From positions 249,097 to 313,096 of the forward strand of contig VZTI01000411.1 of assembly GCA_013397865.1 (NCBI GenBank): a stretch of 64,000 nt of DNA. The letters are read 5' to 3'. Position 1 is the stretch's first letter. Every line of letters starts with the position of its first letter. Source of the DNA: Struthidea cinerea (Eukaryota; Chordata; Aves; Passeriformes; Corcoracidae). A program made the position numbers and the translations under genes. This document shows, piece after piece, positions 40,201 to 53,011 of the stretch. Below the pieces are notes generated by a model. It ran no database searches and was not told the origin of the DNA. It saw only the letters and a program-made list of their open reading frames with translations.

Positions 40201-41190
40201 CCTTTTCCAAATAAACTTTGTTATCCTCTTATGTAAAACACTGGGATATTCCAAGTGGCAAAGAGCTTTATACACAGCTCCACTTAAAAGCAAAAACATA
40301 AAACAAGTTTTGTTCTGCAGTCACAGAAATTCCAGTCATTTATAGCAATGAATGGGCAATGTCAAAGGAACATATGGTATTTTTAGCTCTGCTTCATTAC
40401 CCAATGTTGTAAACGAACCCTGAGTACTTGTAATGTCTAAAAGCTTGCTCGGAGAAGAAAGGCTTTTCCTGCATAGTCTTGATTAAAGTCAGGCTGTTCC
40501 TGTGCAGAGGCTCAGCAAACTGCACTGAGCAGGGAGGGGAGGCTGCAGGACGAGCAGTCAGACCCGTACAGAGGTGAAAGGGCAGCAAAAACAGGGGTGT
40601 GAGAGTAGAACTTGAACAGAGAAGGGGAAGGGTAGCCCAGTGAGAAGGGGAAGAGTCTTGGATAGGGAGATGTGATTTCAGTGTGACCAACTCCTTGTCT
40701 GACCTCACGTGCAGGAATTTAGGACTGAAGCTGTGTTAGAGGCAGGTAAGCTCCAGCCAACAGGACTGAGCCAGGGCACTCCAAGGCATAATGATACAGG
40801 CCTATAAATGCCGTAGAGCTGATGGGCACGTTTGATACCAAGAGCCTCCGTTAATGCTTCACAGCATCTTTTTACTGTTGTGTGTTTGCTCTTTGAATCC
40901 ATTTGACCCACCAGTGAACTTGGTTTATGATTAAGTTGACCTTTCTTTCCTTTTCCTCTCACTGCACAAGATCCTTGCCCTGGTTTGCTGTACCCTGCTC
41001 AGTCCAGACATGAACCAAAGGAAGAGGGGTCTGGCTTGTTCTCAGTAAATTATGGCATTTCAGAATGAAGAATGGTTTTTTCCCATGAGCTTCCCCCATT
41101 GTTTCTAAATGTTTCCTAGGCAGCTTCAAACAGATTTAGTTGGGATGTAACTTACAGTGCACAGGAAGGGACAGGCACTGGAGGAGCTTA

Positions 41191-44100
41191 CTGCCTTGGA
41201 ATAGTGTGGATCAGCGTGGCAAGCACTGAACACCCTCCCAGTTCCTATAAAAGCCTGTGGATTTCAGAGTTTCTTGGAACATCACAGGACCAAATCCAAA
41301 GTATGCCTAGACCAGTGAAATTCAATACTATCATTACACAAAACAATCCACAAAGTCAACAGCAGCCTGAAATCTCTGCAAATGCTGAAGAACGATTACA
41401 TGAATTTCAAGACAGTGATATGGAAATCCTCAGGTATCCTTGTTATTATTACACTCATAAATAATCTCTTTTTGCAGCTAAGGTATTGTCACTTCCTCTA
41501 TTAGTTCCCGTGGAGGTTTTTAGCACATGAAGATTTTTGTGGCTTTTTAGTGGTATCCCCCAAAACACCCAGAGGCTCCCTCCTGAGGAAGCAGTTATTA
41601 CAATATTGTGGGGGGTTCTTGTTTCCAGCTCTCCATGACTCATGCAGGCAGCTGAGAACACAGTTAAAATATGAGTGCTGAAAAGAAACTGGGAAGAGGG
41701 AGTAGTTATTCCACTTCTCTTTCTCTTGGAAGAGCTAAAACATACATAAATTTAGGTCAGACAGGGTAAAAATATTCCATGCTGGTTTTCCTTCCAAGCT
41801 GTTTGGGCTTTGTGAGACATAAAAACAGGCCCAGGATATGGTTGAAATGAACAAGACTATTATTTACTTGTTTAATAAAAACCTCATGCATTGAAACAGA
41901 AATTCAGTTCATATTCTGTGGTAGTTATAATATGATAGTTTTTTCACAGATCTGGTTATCCCTTTTCTGTAAAAAGTAATAAATTAAGAAAATAAGAGAA
42001 GAAAACAAGAAAAGAAAGTCAAATATTCTTGCTGATGAAAGGCAAATGTTAGAAAAACACTCATTAGAGGTTTCTTTCTCAAAAACATGTCCTGAATGAA
42101 AATCAAGAGCTGGAGACAAAGGAACTGTCTGGGATTACTGGTTTAAAAAAATGTGAATTTAAAACTTGTGGCCAGTAAAATTAACGAAATTGGTCTGTAC
42201 AAGGAGAGAGCCTCCTGCCATGCTTTAGTTTGGGAAATGGTTGTTACATTTTGTTCTTTTGCATAAGCCCTGACCAGCGGAACAAAAGTGTAGTCATGTG
42301 CTCCCTGGACACTTCTCAGAATTATAGATACTCCACGTTTTCTGTTTTTTTTACACCGTTACATTATTACATTACATTGTTTTTAGCAACAATTGTCTAG
42401 TTTGTGTGGAAAGAATGTTTTATGAACTAAAAAATGAATGCAAAGCTCAGTTGCTGCACTGAACTGCAAGAAGACTCACTCCAGTTAATAAAACCAGTAC
42501 AACTCTGGTTGAATGCAGAGTCCTTTCTCCACTGGATTCAGTGCACTATGAACCTTAGAAGAGAAGCTGAAAGAAACAGAGAAATTGCTTTCTCTGTCAC
42601 AGCCTCAGCATTGTTCTGGGAATTTTGAAATTGCCATTGCTAATGTTAATTTAGGCAAAGCAATTTCATTGATGCTAAAAGGTGTTGCTGGAAGGCCCCA
42701 GGAAGGGACCTGCCACTCTGGACAGGGGTATTTATAGTGGACAAAGGCAGTGTGAGGACATGTCAGTTAAGCTTTAATGTGGGGTAAAATGCAATACGAG
42801 GGAACTTTTACTTCACCAAAAATTTAAGAGCCAACGTCTTGATGGAAGTTGGTGACTTTTGGTGCCAACAAGTCATATGAATTTGCGTGTGTGATTAGGG
42901 GCTTTTGAATCTTGCAGTTTAATAAGACAAATAATGATCTTTATCCTTCCTCTGGGAAGAAAACACAGGCATCCTTAGTTTATTTGTGGAAGGATGGTTG
43001 TTTAGTTTGGTTGGTATTTTTATTTTCAAGAAGAATCATGTTTCCTTTGCACTTTGTAAGGAAAGAGCTTGTTCACTGTTGAGTTGGAGTCACAAGATCA
43101 CACCACTGCTGCTTAACAAATGCAGCCAGGAGGTGTTGAGTCCTCAGCACCAGCTGCTCACAGACCCACTTCTAACACTGCATTTCTTGCTAATGCAGAC
43201 ACAGCCAATAAATCACATTAGCAAGAGGAATTGCAGTTACTTCCATAGTTCTCCCTGCTTGGCTGCTCGGTGACACAGAGTTAATGGACAGACACTGCTG
43301 TTCTCCTGCCAAATTCCCATTTTGTTGTTGCCATGTGGGACATTGTCTCTCTATTTTTCTGTTTCTTACACAGGCCAAGGATTACAACTGAGTAGTTTGT
43401 TTTTCCTAGTTCCTATAATAGAAGAAGGAAACAACCTGGAATGGAGTCATTCTAAGAGCTGCAGAGGAGACAGCTTCATATATTTAGAGTAATTTCCATG
43501 TTTATTCTTGTTCTGAAGATCCTGCCATTCCCATTAGGACTAGATTGTGGTCTTGGTTCAGGCAAACAGTGATAATCACTACAGTAAATCTGATAAGCAA
43601 TTATTTCTCTTGGCCCTCGACCAGTGAAGAACCGAATTTTAGAAGGCATGCTGCAGTTTGGTTAGATCAGTGCTTTAAAACCCTTATCTGGGCCTTGAGA
43701 AAGTTCCATGCTAAAGATGATGTTTAATGCAGGATTTAACAGGTGAGAAGTGCGCTCGCCCTTGGGGACTTGGTAGCATCTGACTCTGCTCTGTGTTGAA
43801 GCACAGATGTGTCTTTTCAAAGGTGCTGAGGGTTTGTGGTGCCTTGCTTTGGAGGACTGCTGAGTATTTAGTATAATTGCCTATTGAGAAGTACCAGTAG
43901 ACAGTGGAATAAATGAATTTTTAAAAACAATGTTCCCCTTAAAAGATTTCCTGCGTGTGTCTCATATTTACCAACTGTTACACCCAGCAGGGCAAACCAT
44001 CTCTAGAAAGTATTGAACCATGCATTCAGGTGAAATGACCTCCCAAGAAGGGTTTCATTACAATTTACATACTAACCAAGTGTATAAATCACTGGTAGCT

Positions 44101-47100
44101 TTAAAACAGTTTTACAAGGAGCCACGTTGGATGCATAACCTTCGACAAAAGTTGAATTCGCTCACTGTGCCTGTTTTCTGTCTACCTTTCCCTGTAGCCG
44201 TTCTGATTTCTGTCACATTTTTGTTGTCTAAGTATTCCTTCTCCCAAATCTCTGTCCTGTGCTGTAGAGCAGGCCTGGAGCGAACACCAGAGACTGGTGA
44301 CTGATGTGTATTTGTTGCCAGTGGGTGTGAAAAGTGAGAGTGTGAAGCAGCAGGAGTGATAAAGGAGAAAACAAAACTAAACAAAAGGAGATGCTCTTGC
44401 ATTTCACAGAGCACAAAGAGTGTTTTCCATCTGCAGCAGTGGCACTGAACAGTGACAGAGCACCAACAGAGAGCTGTGATGTGTTCGAGCAAAGAAGGAC
44501 ATTATGCATGGAATTACAAGGGCATGGAACTGCATAGGACATGAGGATTTGATTAATTCTCGAATAGACAAGTTTGGGATAGATATAAAATGAGAGCTGA
44601 TTGCATGTCTGACAGACACAGACTGCCATAAACTGGAGAAACTCTGAACAGGTCAGTCCTGGGCCATGGATCCCAGAAAAAGTTGTGCACGGGTCCCTGC
44701 TGGCAAACGTGGTGCCCTTACACCGACGGCTTCCCTGGGTGTTCCATGTCCCTCCAAAGGCAGCTGCTGTCAGCAATAACTGCAGTGGAAGGGATTTGAA
44801 GGTGCCTCTTGGAGGCAGCCCAGGGTGTGTTCCAGTCTGCAGACTCCCTGAGGATGCTATAAAAAACATCCTTTCAACAGGTTTGCAGCAAGGTTACAGC
44901 TAATTAAACAACTGTAGGTGATGAAAGGCTGGTCCTGCAGTGCAGACGGCAGCTTTACTGCTCCGAGTGCATGGCGAGCCTCATCCAAAACATTCCTGTG
45001 CCTGCTGGGCCTGGCTCCCTGTGCCCTGCAGCACAGCATCTCTCCAGGAGCCTGGGGGAAGCTGCCCAGCGCTGGGGATTTGTGACGTGTGTGGCACAAG
45101 CCCCTTGCAGCTGCAGGAGGGACAGACTTGGCACAGGCTGGCTCCTGGCCCTCTGCAGAGGCAGTGCCCGTTTGAATGGATTTTTATTTTATTTGAATGG
45201 ATTTTTTGTGGATCTGGGGAGATGCTGCTCTGCTGCCTGAGCCAGCTCTCACTGGGGGACAGGCTTGCAGACGGCAGCTTTCCCCTGTCCAAAGCAGACA
45301 CCGTACAGGCTCAGGTAGCTGAATTAACAGTGGCCACACAGCAATCCTTCATCAGCCTCATTTTCTTACTGCTACTGAGCTCTTTCTTACCCAGGTAAAG
45401 CGTGTTGTGGGTTCCTTTATGCAAACACCGACAAACCTATTTTGTTAATGAACTGCTAATGTCACACCATGCATTGTAAATCACAGCAAGTGGTGCTGGA
45501 ACTCGACACAATGATCCAAAAGCATGAAAGGTTCCTGATTAATTTCTTTGCACCTTGGCTCACTTGGTGGTAATGCTGGTAGGTGATATGTCAGCTTTCC
45601 AAAAGAACATTTTCTGGAAGAAATCACAAATCTCAAGCGTACAGACCATATTTTTATCTAAGAGATTTAGCTGGAGTTGCCACTTCCCTGCTCTCTTTCC
45701 TTTGATAAGCATAATCTGTTTCCCCATTCATGTCAGGGAAACCTGGTTTTAAAATCCAAATACTTTGAAGGGAGGCTCAGCATGACAAAATGGAAATAAA
45801 CTTCCCTGGCAAGCACAGCCCCCTCCTACCACCCACAAGTTATGTTTTGGGGTTTTTTTTTTTTAATTTCCTTCAATTAGAGAAAAATGTTAGATCATAA
45901 TTTAACATGTTAAAGAGCAGTGGAAATTATACAACAAGGACAATGGCAAACCTTTGAGTCTGAAGTAGAAATGGAAGCTCAGACTCTGGAGACCACACAG
46001 TAAACTTGCATTTTCATGCAGGGAAGTATAAAAACCTAATCAGGATTTATATCACCCAGCAAAAGGAAAAGTGATTGAGCCCAAGCACAGCCTTTACTGA
46101 GGGGAAGCTGAACCCAGAGCTGTTTCTGTATTTCCCTGCTATTTCTCTTTGCATTTTCATCCTGCCTTCATGGATCTCCATGAGTCTGCAGCCTGTACAA
46201 ATTTACTGTGCCAGATTTTCCCCCCAAGGTAACTCAGGGAATGACGTAGATGCCATGTGGATAAACTGGCCCACTCTCCATCTGCTCCTTGTGAGGTTAA
46301 ACTCTCAGAGAGATGAAATCCACGGCGGGAAATCATGAGCATAATGGGTTGCAATAAGAGAGAAGAATTCAAGCCATTTTTTCCTTACACCGTTGACCAT
46401 ACAAAACCTAAAAATTTGGATAAGTAAATGCCTGAGTTTGCACCTCAAACCTGTAATTTTCCCTACTTTATTTCATTTTTTCTGGTGTAACAAATATGAT
46501 GTGTCAGAGCAACAATCTATGTCACATAAGCAGCTGCACACCCAAAATCATGAATGATTACATTCAGTAATTACTACAGGTACCTTGCCTTTCTAAATAA
46601 CTGAACTGTTAGGAACTAAGTTTTCTCTTTTACAGAGGATTCTGTGTAAGTTTTTTCCAAACCAATCCAAACCAATACTGAAACATTCACAGCTTCAAAT
46701 ACAAAGTCCTTCAAAAATTTAATAAATTTCAGGTTCTTAAAAAACTTTTTTTCTCTCCTTTATAATTTTCATTTCTAATTTCTAACAACCATTCAAAATT
46801 GCAAAAATCAAAATACTCTATGTTCAAAAACCTGAAATGGAAGCTTCAAACTGGAACATTCCACTGCAGTTCTCTTTCAAAGAGAGTCAAGAAAGAGCAT
46901 GTCTGCAGAAATGCAGGTGACAGAAAACATTTTTAGAACAAGGAAGAGCTCCATCACAGGAAACATCTAACTGGTGCAACAAAAAAGCTCTTCAGTTGGA
47001 ATTCTGCTTCTCTGGAACATAACAGAAGCATTCAAAGGCTCCCAGACACAAGCAGCTTACCCCTGTCCTGCATGTTCAGTCACTGTGGTCAGTTCTTTCT

Positions 47101-50100
47101 TTTTTAGGATGCTAAACTGAGGAAAATGGGATTGTTCCTGCTGCTAATGCTGTTTCACGATGCTCAGGATAATCCTTACTCTGAAACCAAGACCACCTTT
47201 TTGCCTTCCCTGGCCTGCAGGCTCCTCTCACAGAATGACAAGGACCCTCAGCAAAGGAGCACCTTGAGGGAAGTGCTGTGCCTTGGTCAACTTCCCAAGT
47301 TCTGGCTCAGTTTGGGGCTGACCAGGAGGAGACAGGAATCCTTTAAAAGCTGAGCTCCCTCAGTGTCATCCTCTCTCACATCCTTTTTAGAGGCAGTCCT
47401 GAATTCCAGGCAGCGCTGAAAGTTGCTGGTGGTAAAGGCACCTCTATCCCAAAAGCTGAAAAGGTCACTTTGATTCCATTCACTGTCTCTCCCCTCTGCA
47501 GTGGACCAAAGAGAACCTTTATTTCCTTTTTTAGCTCGATATATGAGTTGCAAAGACAGTTGCAATGACAGTAAAGGGGAAAACATGCAGAGCTGCATTA
47601 CAAACCAATTCATCAGCAAACAGAGCACGCCTGCCTTACAAATTTGCCTGCAGCTCTTGTCTGCTGTGTTATTTTTAAACTGCCTGCAGGTTGCAGATTT
47701 TTCAGTGGTCCTTCTCCTACCAATGTACACACAGGATTTAGCAAGGCACAACTTCCATTACCATGAATTTAAGTTACCAAAATTCCCAGCACATTAAAAT
47801 TCAGCATCCTTCATCTCCCCACAAACTTCTTGCTGCATTCACAGGAGGACATCCTATGTCTCCTGCAGCCTGTCTGCATGGCAAGGTCAGTGTAAGTCAG
47901 CCCGACATCCCTGATGTTCCCAGCTGCCCTTCCTCAGCCTGTGGAATGCCTCCTGCAGTTGCTGTAATCAGCAGCCCAGGCATCCAGCTACAGACTCTGG
48001 CTCATCATGAAAAACCCGAGAAGATAAACCCAGCCGGCTGAGCCCGGTGCTCAGTTTAACAATGCTGTTATCACCCAGGCGTGATCACCTCAGCACCAAA
48101 GCCAGCTGCTGTAGGGATGCGGGCTGTGGGCACTCTCCATCACACATCCAGCACACAATTCACACAGCTACCAGCAAACCTGCCCCACTTCTATGGGATG
48201 GAGGCAGGGTTTGACAAGTGCAAATGGGAGAGCTTCTGTGTGCAGAAAACCTTCACAATCATCGCACAATTCCCACAGAGAGGGGACTTGCAGGAAGAGT
48301 GCTCTATTTATGGCACCACAATGTTTCAAAGAAGAAAGCAAGGGGGTGTTTTTCACCACAACTGCTGCTGATGTGAACAGAAGCTGCAGATGCTCAGACT
48401 TTCTGAGGGGTCAGACCCTGGAGCCAGATGTAATGAATATTATGGTTTGTTTGCTGCTTCTTTGTTGCCTGGTTGATTCTGCAGCCCAGAGCTGCACTGC
48501 AGAGAAGTGCCCTCACTTTGGAACCTCTCCCCTCCTGTGACTGGGGATGTCTCAGACATTAACCCACTCACACTGGACCACTGTCTGGAGCTCTAGAAAG
48601 TAGCCCAGCTAGCATTGACCAGCATCATCAGCAGGGGCACAGCCACATTCATTTCCATGCCTTCGGCACACACAGAGCAGGTGACAAGAGTGTGGTACGT
48701 GAGGGGTTTGTTTTGGGGCTGGAGATCCAGCACAGAGGTCTTTGCCCTCAAAGGGGTACAGCAAGGAATTTAAGTGGTCTTGCCATAAACGGCCAATAAG
48801 CTTCAGCCAGAGCAAAATCCTGTGGCCCCACAGGGCTGAGGATTTTCCGCATGGGGGGCAGTGAGGGCCAAGCACAGGCTGGCCTTGCTGTGCTGGGGGT
48901 TAAACTGGTGCTCTCTGGACCCTGATGAGGACTGTCCCTCATCCTCCCACGCTATACAGCGAGTTAAGTTGCTGCTCGCTTCCTTCCCCCTGCTGATTTG
49001 GAGAGTCATGATTTGGCTCTTGGCTGTTTGTATTTTGCAGACATCCCCAGCGTAATTGCATGGCCTGGCCCCAGGCTGTCAGGCTCTGGGAGGAATAACC
49101 ACATTATTCCACAGAACAGTTAGCATAATTAAAATATTGACTGCAGATTAAAAAAATGTGCTGAATGTTTCACAGAGTGGTTGGAGGGTTGGCAAGCCTT
49201 GGCAGCTTGTTGGCTGCAGGAACTGGCTGATATTTAGGAGTGCCTTCTCCTCCAGTATTCATTGCTGTACGTGGGAACTGCTTTTTGTGCTGTCAACTTC
49301 TGATCTCCCAAGCAGCCAACCCACAAGCAGGAGAAAATGAACTGACTGGAAATGAGGTGCTCCAAGGGCTCTCTTGTGATTTTCATTGCCAGTGAGACCA
49401 TTTCCTTGTTATTTATGACTTCAGGACATCTGTCTTGCTGTGTCTCTATCTATTTTTTTGTCCATCTTTCCCAATGCACGGTATAGAAACTGCATATGGT
49501 GAGAAATCCATTTGCTTAAGGACTGCTTGTACCATATGAGCCACATTAGTAAAGTCAAAAAGCCCACAAAAACCTCCACTGGAGCATTTGTTTTAGCTGC
49601 TATTCCTTCTTTGACATTGGATTTCTACCTGTGCTTCATCTGCAATCAAAGTCTAAGGCACAAAATCCTTGCATTTCCACAGCCGAGAGGGCAGAAGGGG
49701 AGGGAAGAAACCCAGTTGGCAGGGCTGGTGGAAACCACAGAAGCGCTGATTCCTACAGGGCACTCAGGGAAACCTCACTGTCCCCATTCTCTTTCTTATG
49801 GGAATATCTGGGACCATAAACATTGCTGGAGACACAGAGGTTTGGGTTTGAGTGATTTCCTGGTATTTTGTATATCCCCTATCAGGCACAAACTTAAAAT
49901 GACCTCATGCTGGCAGCGTTAAACAAAACACATGGGGCATGTCTAACCCACTTTGCCGACACCTACATCCTGAGGGAAACCCAGCAGAGTCAGTAACTTG
50001 CCTCCTTTAAATCAGCTTCTTGTTTAATCTTCACTTCCATGCTTGAGGAACTCCTGGCCTGGGAGGAGCAGCAGGGCAGTCTCACTAGCAAGGACCAGGG

Positions 50101-51919
50101 AGAGCTGAGCTGAGCTCGTCCCACTCCACTGCAGCTCCCAGGGCTCTGATTCACAGTCTCATCTACAGCTCTTCTGAGATGAGCCAATTTAGTGAACATT
50201 TCTATTTCCACTCAAGAGGTGTCACAAGAAATGACCAAATGCTATTTCCTGAGGCTTCTATTACAGCTTTAAAGTGATCATAATAGCAAATTAATAGGAG
50301 ATCTACTCTGCCATTTTCCATCCTCATTGCTATTGCTGTAATCAAGAGCAGCTCTAATTCTTCAAAGCTTATTTCTGTGGTACTGCTCATTTTTGAATAC
50401 ACTGCTAGGAAAGGAGCAGAATATCTTGGCACTCCAGCTGTGGTCTGTAGGCTACTGCCTCTCTTCTGAGCAAGGCTCATTGCTATTTTCTGCTCTCAAC
50501 TTAATACTGACCTCCAAACTGTAAATTATAAATATCACCTTGGGTAGGCACCACGCTTTCAAAGGCAAAAAAAAAAAATATTATTACTTTAAATCTCTTG
50601 TAAATTAAACCCCCAGATAAACTCAGTGGAATGAGAAAAAAGGTGCTCTAAATTCAGGACAAAGAAAGAGAATTTCACTGGGCATGCATGATGAGTGTGG
50701 AGAATTGTTACAGCTTTTCTCTGCTCTGCTAGTTCACATAGCCAAGTTTTTAGTTTGTCTCCACTGAATGATTCATCTCTATTACCAATATTTTCAAAAT
50801 TAAATGGAAGAGGAGGAATGTGTTCATTCCCCTGCTGTGTTTAATAATCTCCCAAAAATTGTTTCCTGTTTACTTGGAAATCCCCACCTCCATGCTGTGA
50901 TTTAGGCATTTTCACCCTGTTAACTTAAAAACAAAGCCTAGAAGATGCTGGATATGATCTTGCAGTCATAAAGCAATTTATGATAAATGTTGTTGTTCCA
51001 GAGAAAAATCACTTGGAAATGTACGTATGTTCATAGCTTCACGTTGCTGATGTAAATCATAACTGGTTGTTGGGAAAAAAAATATAAATTGTTGTTCAGC
51101 TTTTATTTCTGTAAGAGATCTGATGGCAGCTTCTCTTTCAACAATTACTGTATTGGTGCTCTAATACAAATCTCAGTAAAGACATCAATAACCCCATTTA
51201 GGGGACTGTCCCACTGTCCTCCACGGCACTGGCTGGCACTCAGCTGTGAATACTCAGTGGGCATTGTTTTATGCAACACTTGTCTATTAGCAAAACTTAG
51301 GGTGCATTTTCAAGGAAAATTATTAAAAATACCTCAACTGATTTCCCAGCTGAAGCATTATCTCTGAATTCCTGTGGCTTGGCTGGACAAAAGGGAAAGA
51401 ATTTTCCCCTTAGCTTCCTCAAGGAATAAATTCTCACAATAGTTCTAAGATTTTACTTACATAGCACATATCAAACAAACTCTTCTTTTATGTAAGATTT
51501 GCATGAGCTCCCAAAAGTCAGCATGTTCTGTGTTAGCTCATGTGAAGAGTTCATTTAAAAGGCAGCAATATCCCGTGATCGAGGAACAGATCTGGAAGCT
51601 GGGGATTCCGAAGGGATCTGAGCTCTCTCACACTGCCTCTCAGCTTTTCGTAAAGGTCTGAATTTTTCTAAGTGAACATTACATTTATGTGATTAACTGG
51701 AGGCCACGTGAGCCTGATTTACAGATGTGTTAAACTTCCACTGCTCTTGTCAAAGCCGTGGGGAGCTCTCAGCTCTCCACGTTTCAGGAGGCTGTGACAG
51801 CTCCCTGCAGCCCTTGGGGGGACAGTGACACCATTTCCTTGGTGAGCACCTTTGCCTGCCCTTTGCAAGTCACTGTGGAAGGGTTTTGTCCAACAGTTTT
51901 TTTCCTCTCTTCCCCTCAG
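41191..51919. other. Non-coding DNA leading to the first visible PHACTR3 exon
   Basis: No gene is supported. A good TATA-box word, TATAAAAG, lies at 41,246-41,253 within CCTATAAAAGCC, and a frame downstream of it runs to a GT donor-like CTCAGGTATCC at about 41,432. That exon could not join the PHACTR3 acceptor in frame. GC rises at 44.6-45.3 kb and 47.1-49.1 kb, giving long but unrecognisable frames on both strands, including a 213-codon antisense frame at 44,228-44,869. A poly(T) tract lies near 45,850. The last 40 bases are the polypyrimidine tract of the exon at 51,920. Confidence 0.45.
45171..45207. repeat. Imperfect 21-bp tandem duplication (1.7 copies)
   Basis: TTTGAATGGATTTTT at 45,171-45,185 recurs at 45,192-45,206, a 21-bp period with ATTTTA between the copies. 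It gives the repeated Phe-Glu-Trp-Ile pattern in one forward frame. Confidence 0.85.
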
Positions 51920-52081
51920 ATGAGATGGAGCAGTCCCCTGCAGTGCGTTCTGACTACTTGGTCTCAGGGATTCGAACTCCGCCAGTGAGGAGGAACAGCA
52001 AACTGGCAACACTGGGCAGGATCTTCAAACCATGGAAGTGGAGGAAAAAGAAAAATGAGAAGCTAAAGCAGACGTCTGCAG
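51920..52081 (+). CDS. PHACTR3: PHACTR3 (scapinin) coding exon with basic NLS segment
   Basis: This 162-bp internal exon encodes an N-terminal segment of phosphatase and actin regulator 3, a nuclear-matrix-associated PP1 partner that binds actin. It follows a long polypyrimidine tract ending in CTCAG and ends TCTGCAG before GTAGGC. It starts with two bases of a split Asp codon and ends with the first base of a split Val codon (phase 1/1). Counting from the internal ATG at 51,925, residues 8-31 hold the family-typical segment with Gly-Ile-Arg-Thr-Pro-Pro-Val-Arg-Arg-Asn-Ser. Residues 32-48 hold Phe-Lys-Pro-Trp-Lys-Trp-Arg-Lys-Lys-Lys, the basic region that in PHACTR1 works as an importin-binding signal beside RPEL-N. 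The Val-Ser-Gly-Ile form and Asn-Ser after the arginines fit PHACTR3 rather than PHACTR1, as I recall the human proteins. The ATG at 51,925 matches the start of the short human isoform; the long isoform's first exon lies outside the window. Confidence 0.96.
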
Positions 52082-52933
52082 GTAGGCTGAGAACACCAGA
52101 GGGATGCTGCACAGCAGAGCTTACATGGGACACGTTAAAGGTGACCTGAGCCAAACCCAGTGCAAAGATTCCAGCATCCAACAGATTAATCATGTTTATG
52201 GCTAGGAGGGGCCCATACAGGCTGACTTCCTATATAACACAATATAGTACATTTAGAAGAAAAGGTCAAAATACAAAAGTGAAGCACAAGCCTTGCCCCC
52301 AGGCTGCTTTCCATGGGCTGTCCCTTCTCCACATAGGCTGCATTTATGGCCCCAAGTATTGTCACCCCTTTTATTTGGGGTGAAGTTTATACAGGTCACA
52401 GTAACATTATGAAAAGTGACAGGAGGGAGCTGCAGCATGTGAAATGCCTTCCCTCAAGCAGCTGTCTCTGCGGGGAAGGAGCCCAGCACACAGCACAGCA
52501 CGCTCTCCATGGTCTCCAGGGATGTCCCAGGAGATCAGTAAGGAGACAAAGTGACTTGCATTTTCTTAAGACGGGATATTGCAGTTCCCTCCACTTGCTC
52601 CCGTACCCTGTGGGAGTGTCCCAGTGAAGGGCACTGTCCAAGGCAGCTCCAAGGTGCCACATTAAACAGCAGGAGGGCTCCAGTGAGTGACTCTGCACTC
52701 AATGTGATCTGACAGCACCATCGTAAACCTCAGCTTTACATGTGGTGATTTTAACAAAGGAAGAGGCACAAACAGCTGGCCAATCCATGCTCCCCAAAAC
52801 AAAATCCTTGCAGTCCTTTCCAAGCACACAGGGGCCCGAGACTAAAGGGAATTTCCATGTTGCATCCTTCTCACCCCATTAAATGACTGCTCTCTTGGTA
52901 ACTGGGGCTGTGTTGTGCCACTTCTTTGTGCAG
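52082..52933 (+). other. PHACTR3: PHACTR3 intron (852 bp, phase 1)
   Basis: The intron begins GTAGGC and ends CTTCTTTGTGCAG. It contains only short frames and no repeat that I recognise. The 52.4-52.7 kb part is moderately GC-rich. Confidence 0.9.
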
Positions 52934-53011
52934 TGCTGGAGAAGAAGATGACAGCACGGCAAGGGCGGGATGAACTCATCAAGAAAGGCCTTCTGGAGAT
53001 GATGGAACAAG
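52934..53011 (+). CDS. PHACTR3: PHACTR3 exon encoding the N-terminal RPEL actin-binding motif
   Basis: This 78-bp exon lies between CTTTGTGCAG and GTAAGG. It encodes 25 full residues (54-78 counted from the ATG at 51,925), plus split Val and Asp codons. The peptide reads Leu-Glu-Lys-Lys-Met-Thr-Ala-Arg-Gln-Gly-Arg-Asp-Glu-Leu-Ile-Lys-Lys-Gly-Leu-Leu, followed by Glu-Met-Met-Glu-Gln. This is the degenerate RPEL-N motif (Arg-Gln-x-x-Glu-Leu in place of Arg-Pro-x-x-Glu-Leu). RPEL motifs bind G-actin, and in PHACTR1 actin on RPEL-N competes with importin for the basic segment in the preceding exon. The exon is nearly identical to human PHACTR3 as I remember it; the main changes are Val for Ala at the junction and Asp for Glu before Glu-Leu. 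It is phase 1/1, so skipping it would keep frame. Confidence 0.95.

Larger units (their letters stand above)
32766..41190. other. Non-coding AT-rich DNA
   Basis: No gene is supported. Several stretches look non-repetitive and balanced (about 33,830-33,960 and 34,250-34,310, with TTAATTTATT and TTTAATTAATTT words) and might be conserved elements. An octamer ATTTGCAT occurs at 35,564-35,571. Purine tracts near 34.6 and 37.2 kb are listed separately. Open frames here lack any recognisable product. Confidence 0.45.

Noticed and set aside
44228..44869. 213-codon antisense open frame, the longest in the window
   Set aside because: The translation is Cys/Ser/Leu/His-rich without any domain or family resemblance, has no splice or promoter context, and overlaps other unrelated long frames on the same strand. 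This is typical of chance in locally GC-richer DNA.
44940..45398. 152-codon forward frame and overlapping antisense frame
   Set aside because: Frames are open on both strands in a GC-rich patch. The product has no recognisable features, and part of it comes from the 21-bp tandem duplication.
47287..47751. 154-codon antisense frame
   Set aside because: No domain, no signal and no conserved motif; it overlaps forward frames of similar quality.
51886..52149. Treating the whole open frame around the first PHACTR3 exon as the coding region
   Set aside because: The part before 51,920 translates the polypyrimidine tract from a TTG, and the part after 52,081 runs into the intron past a clear GTAGGC donor. 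Only 51,920-52,081 matches PHACTR3.
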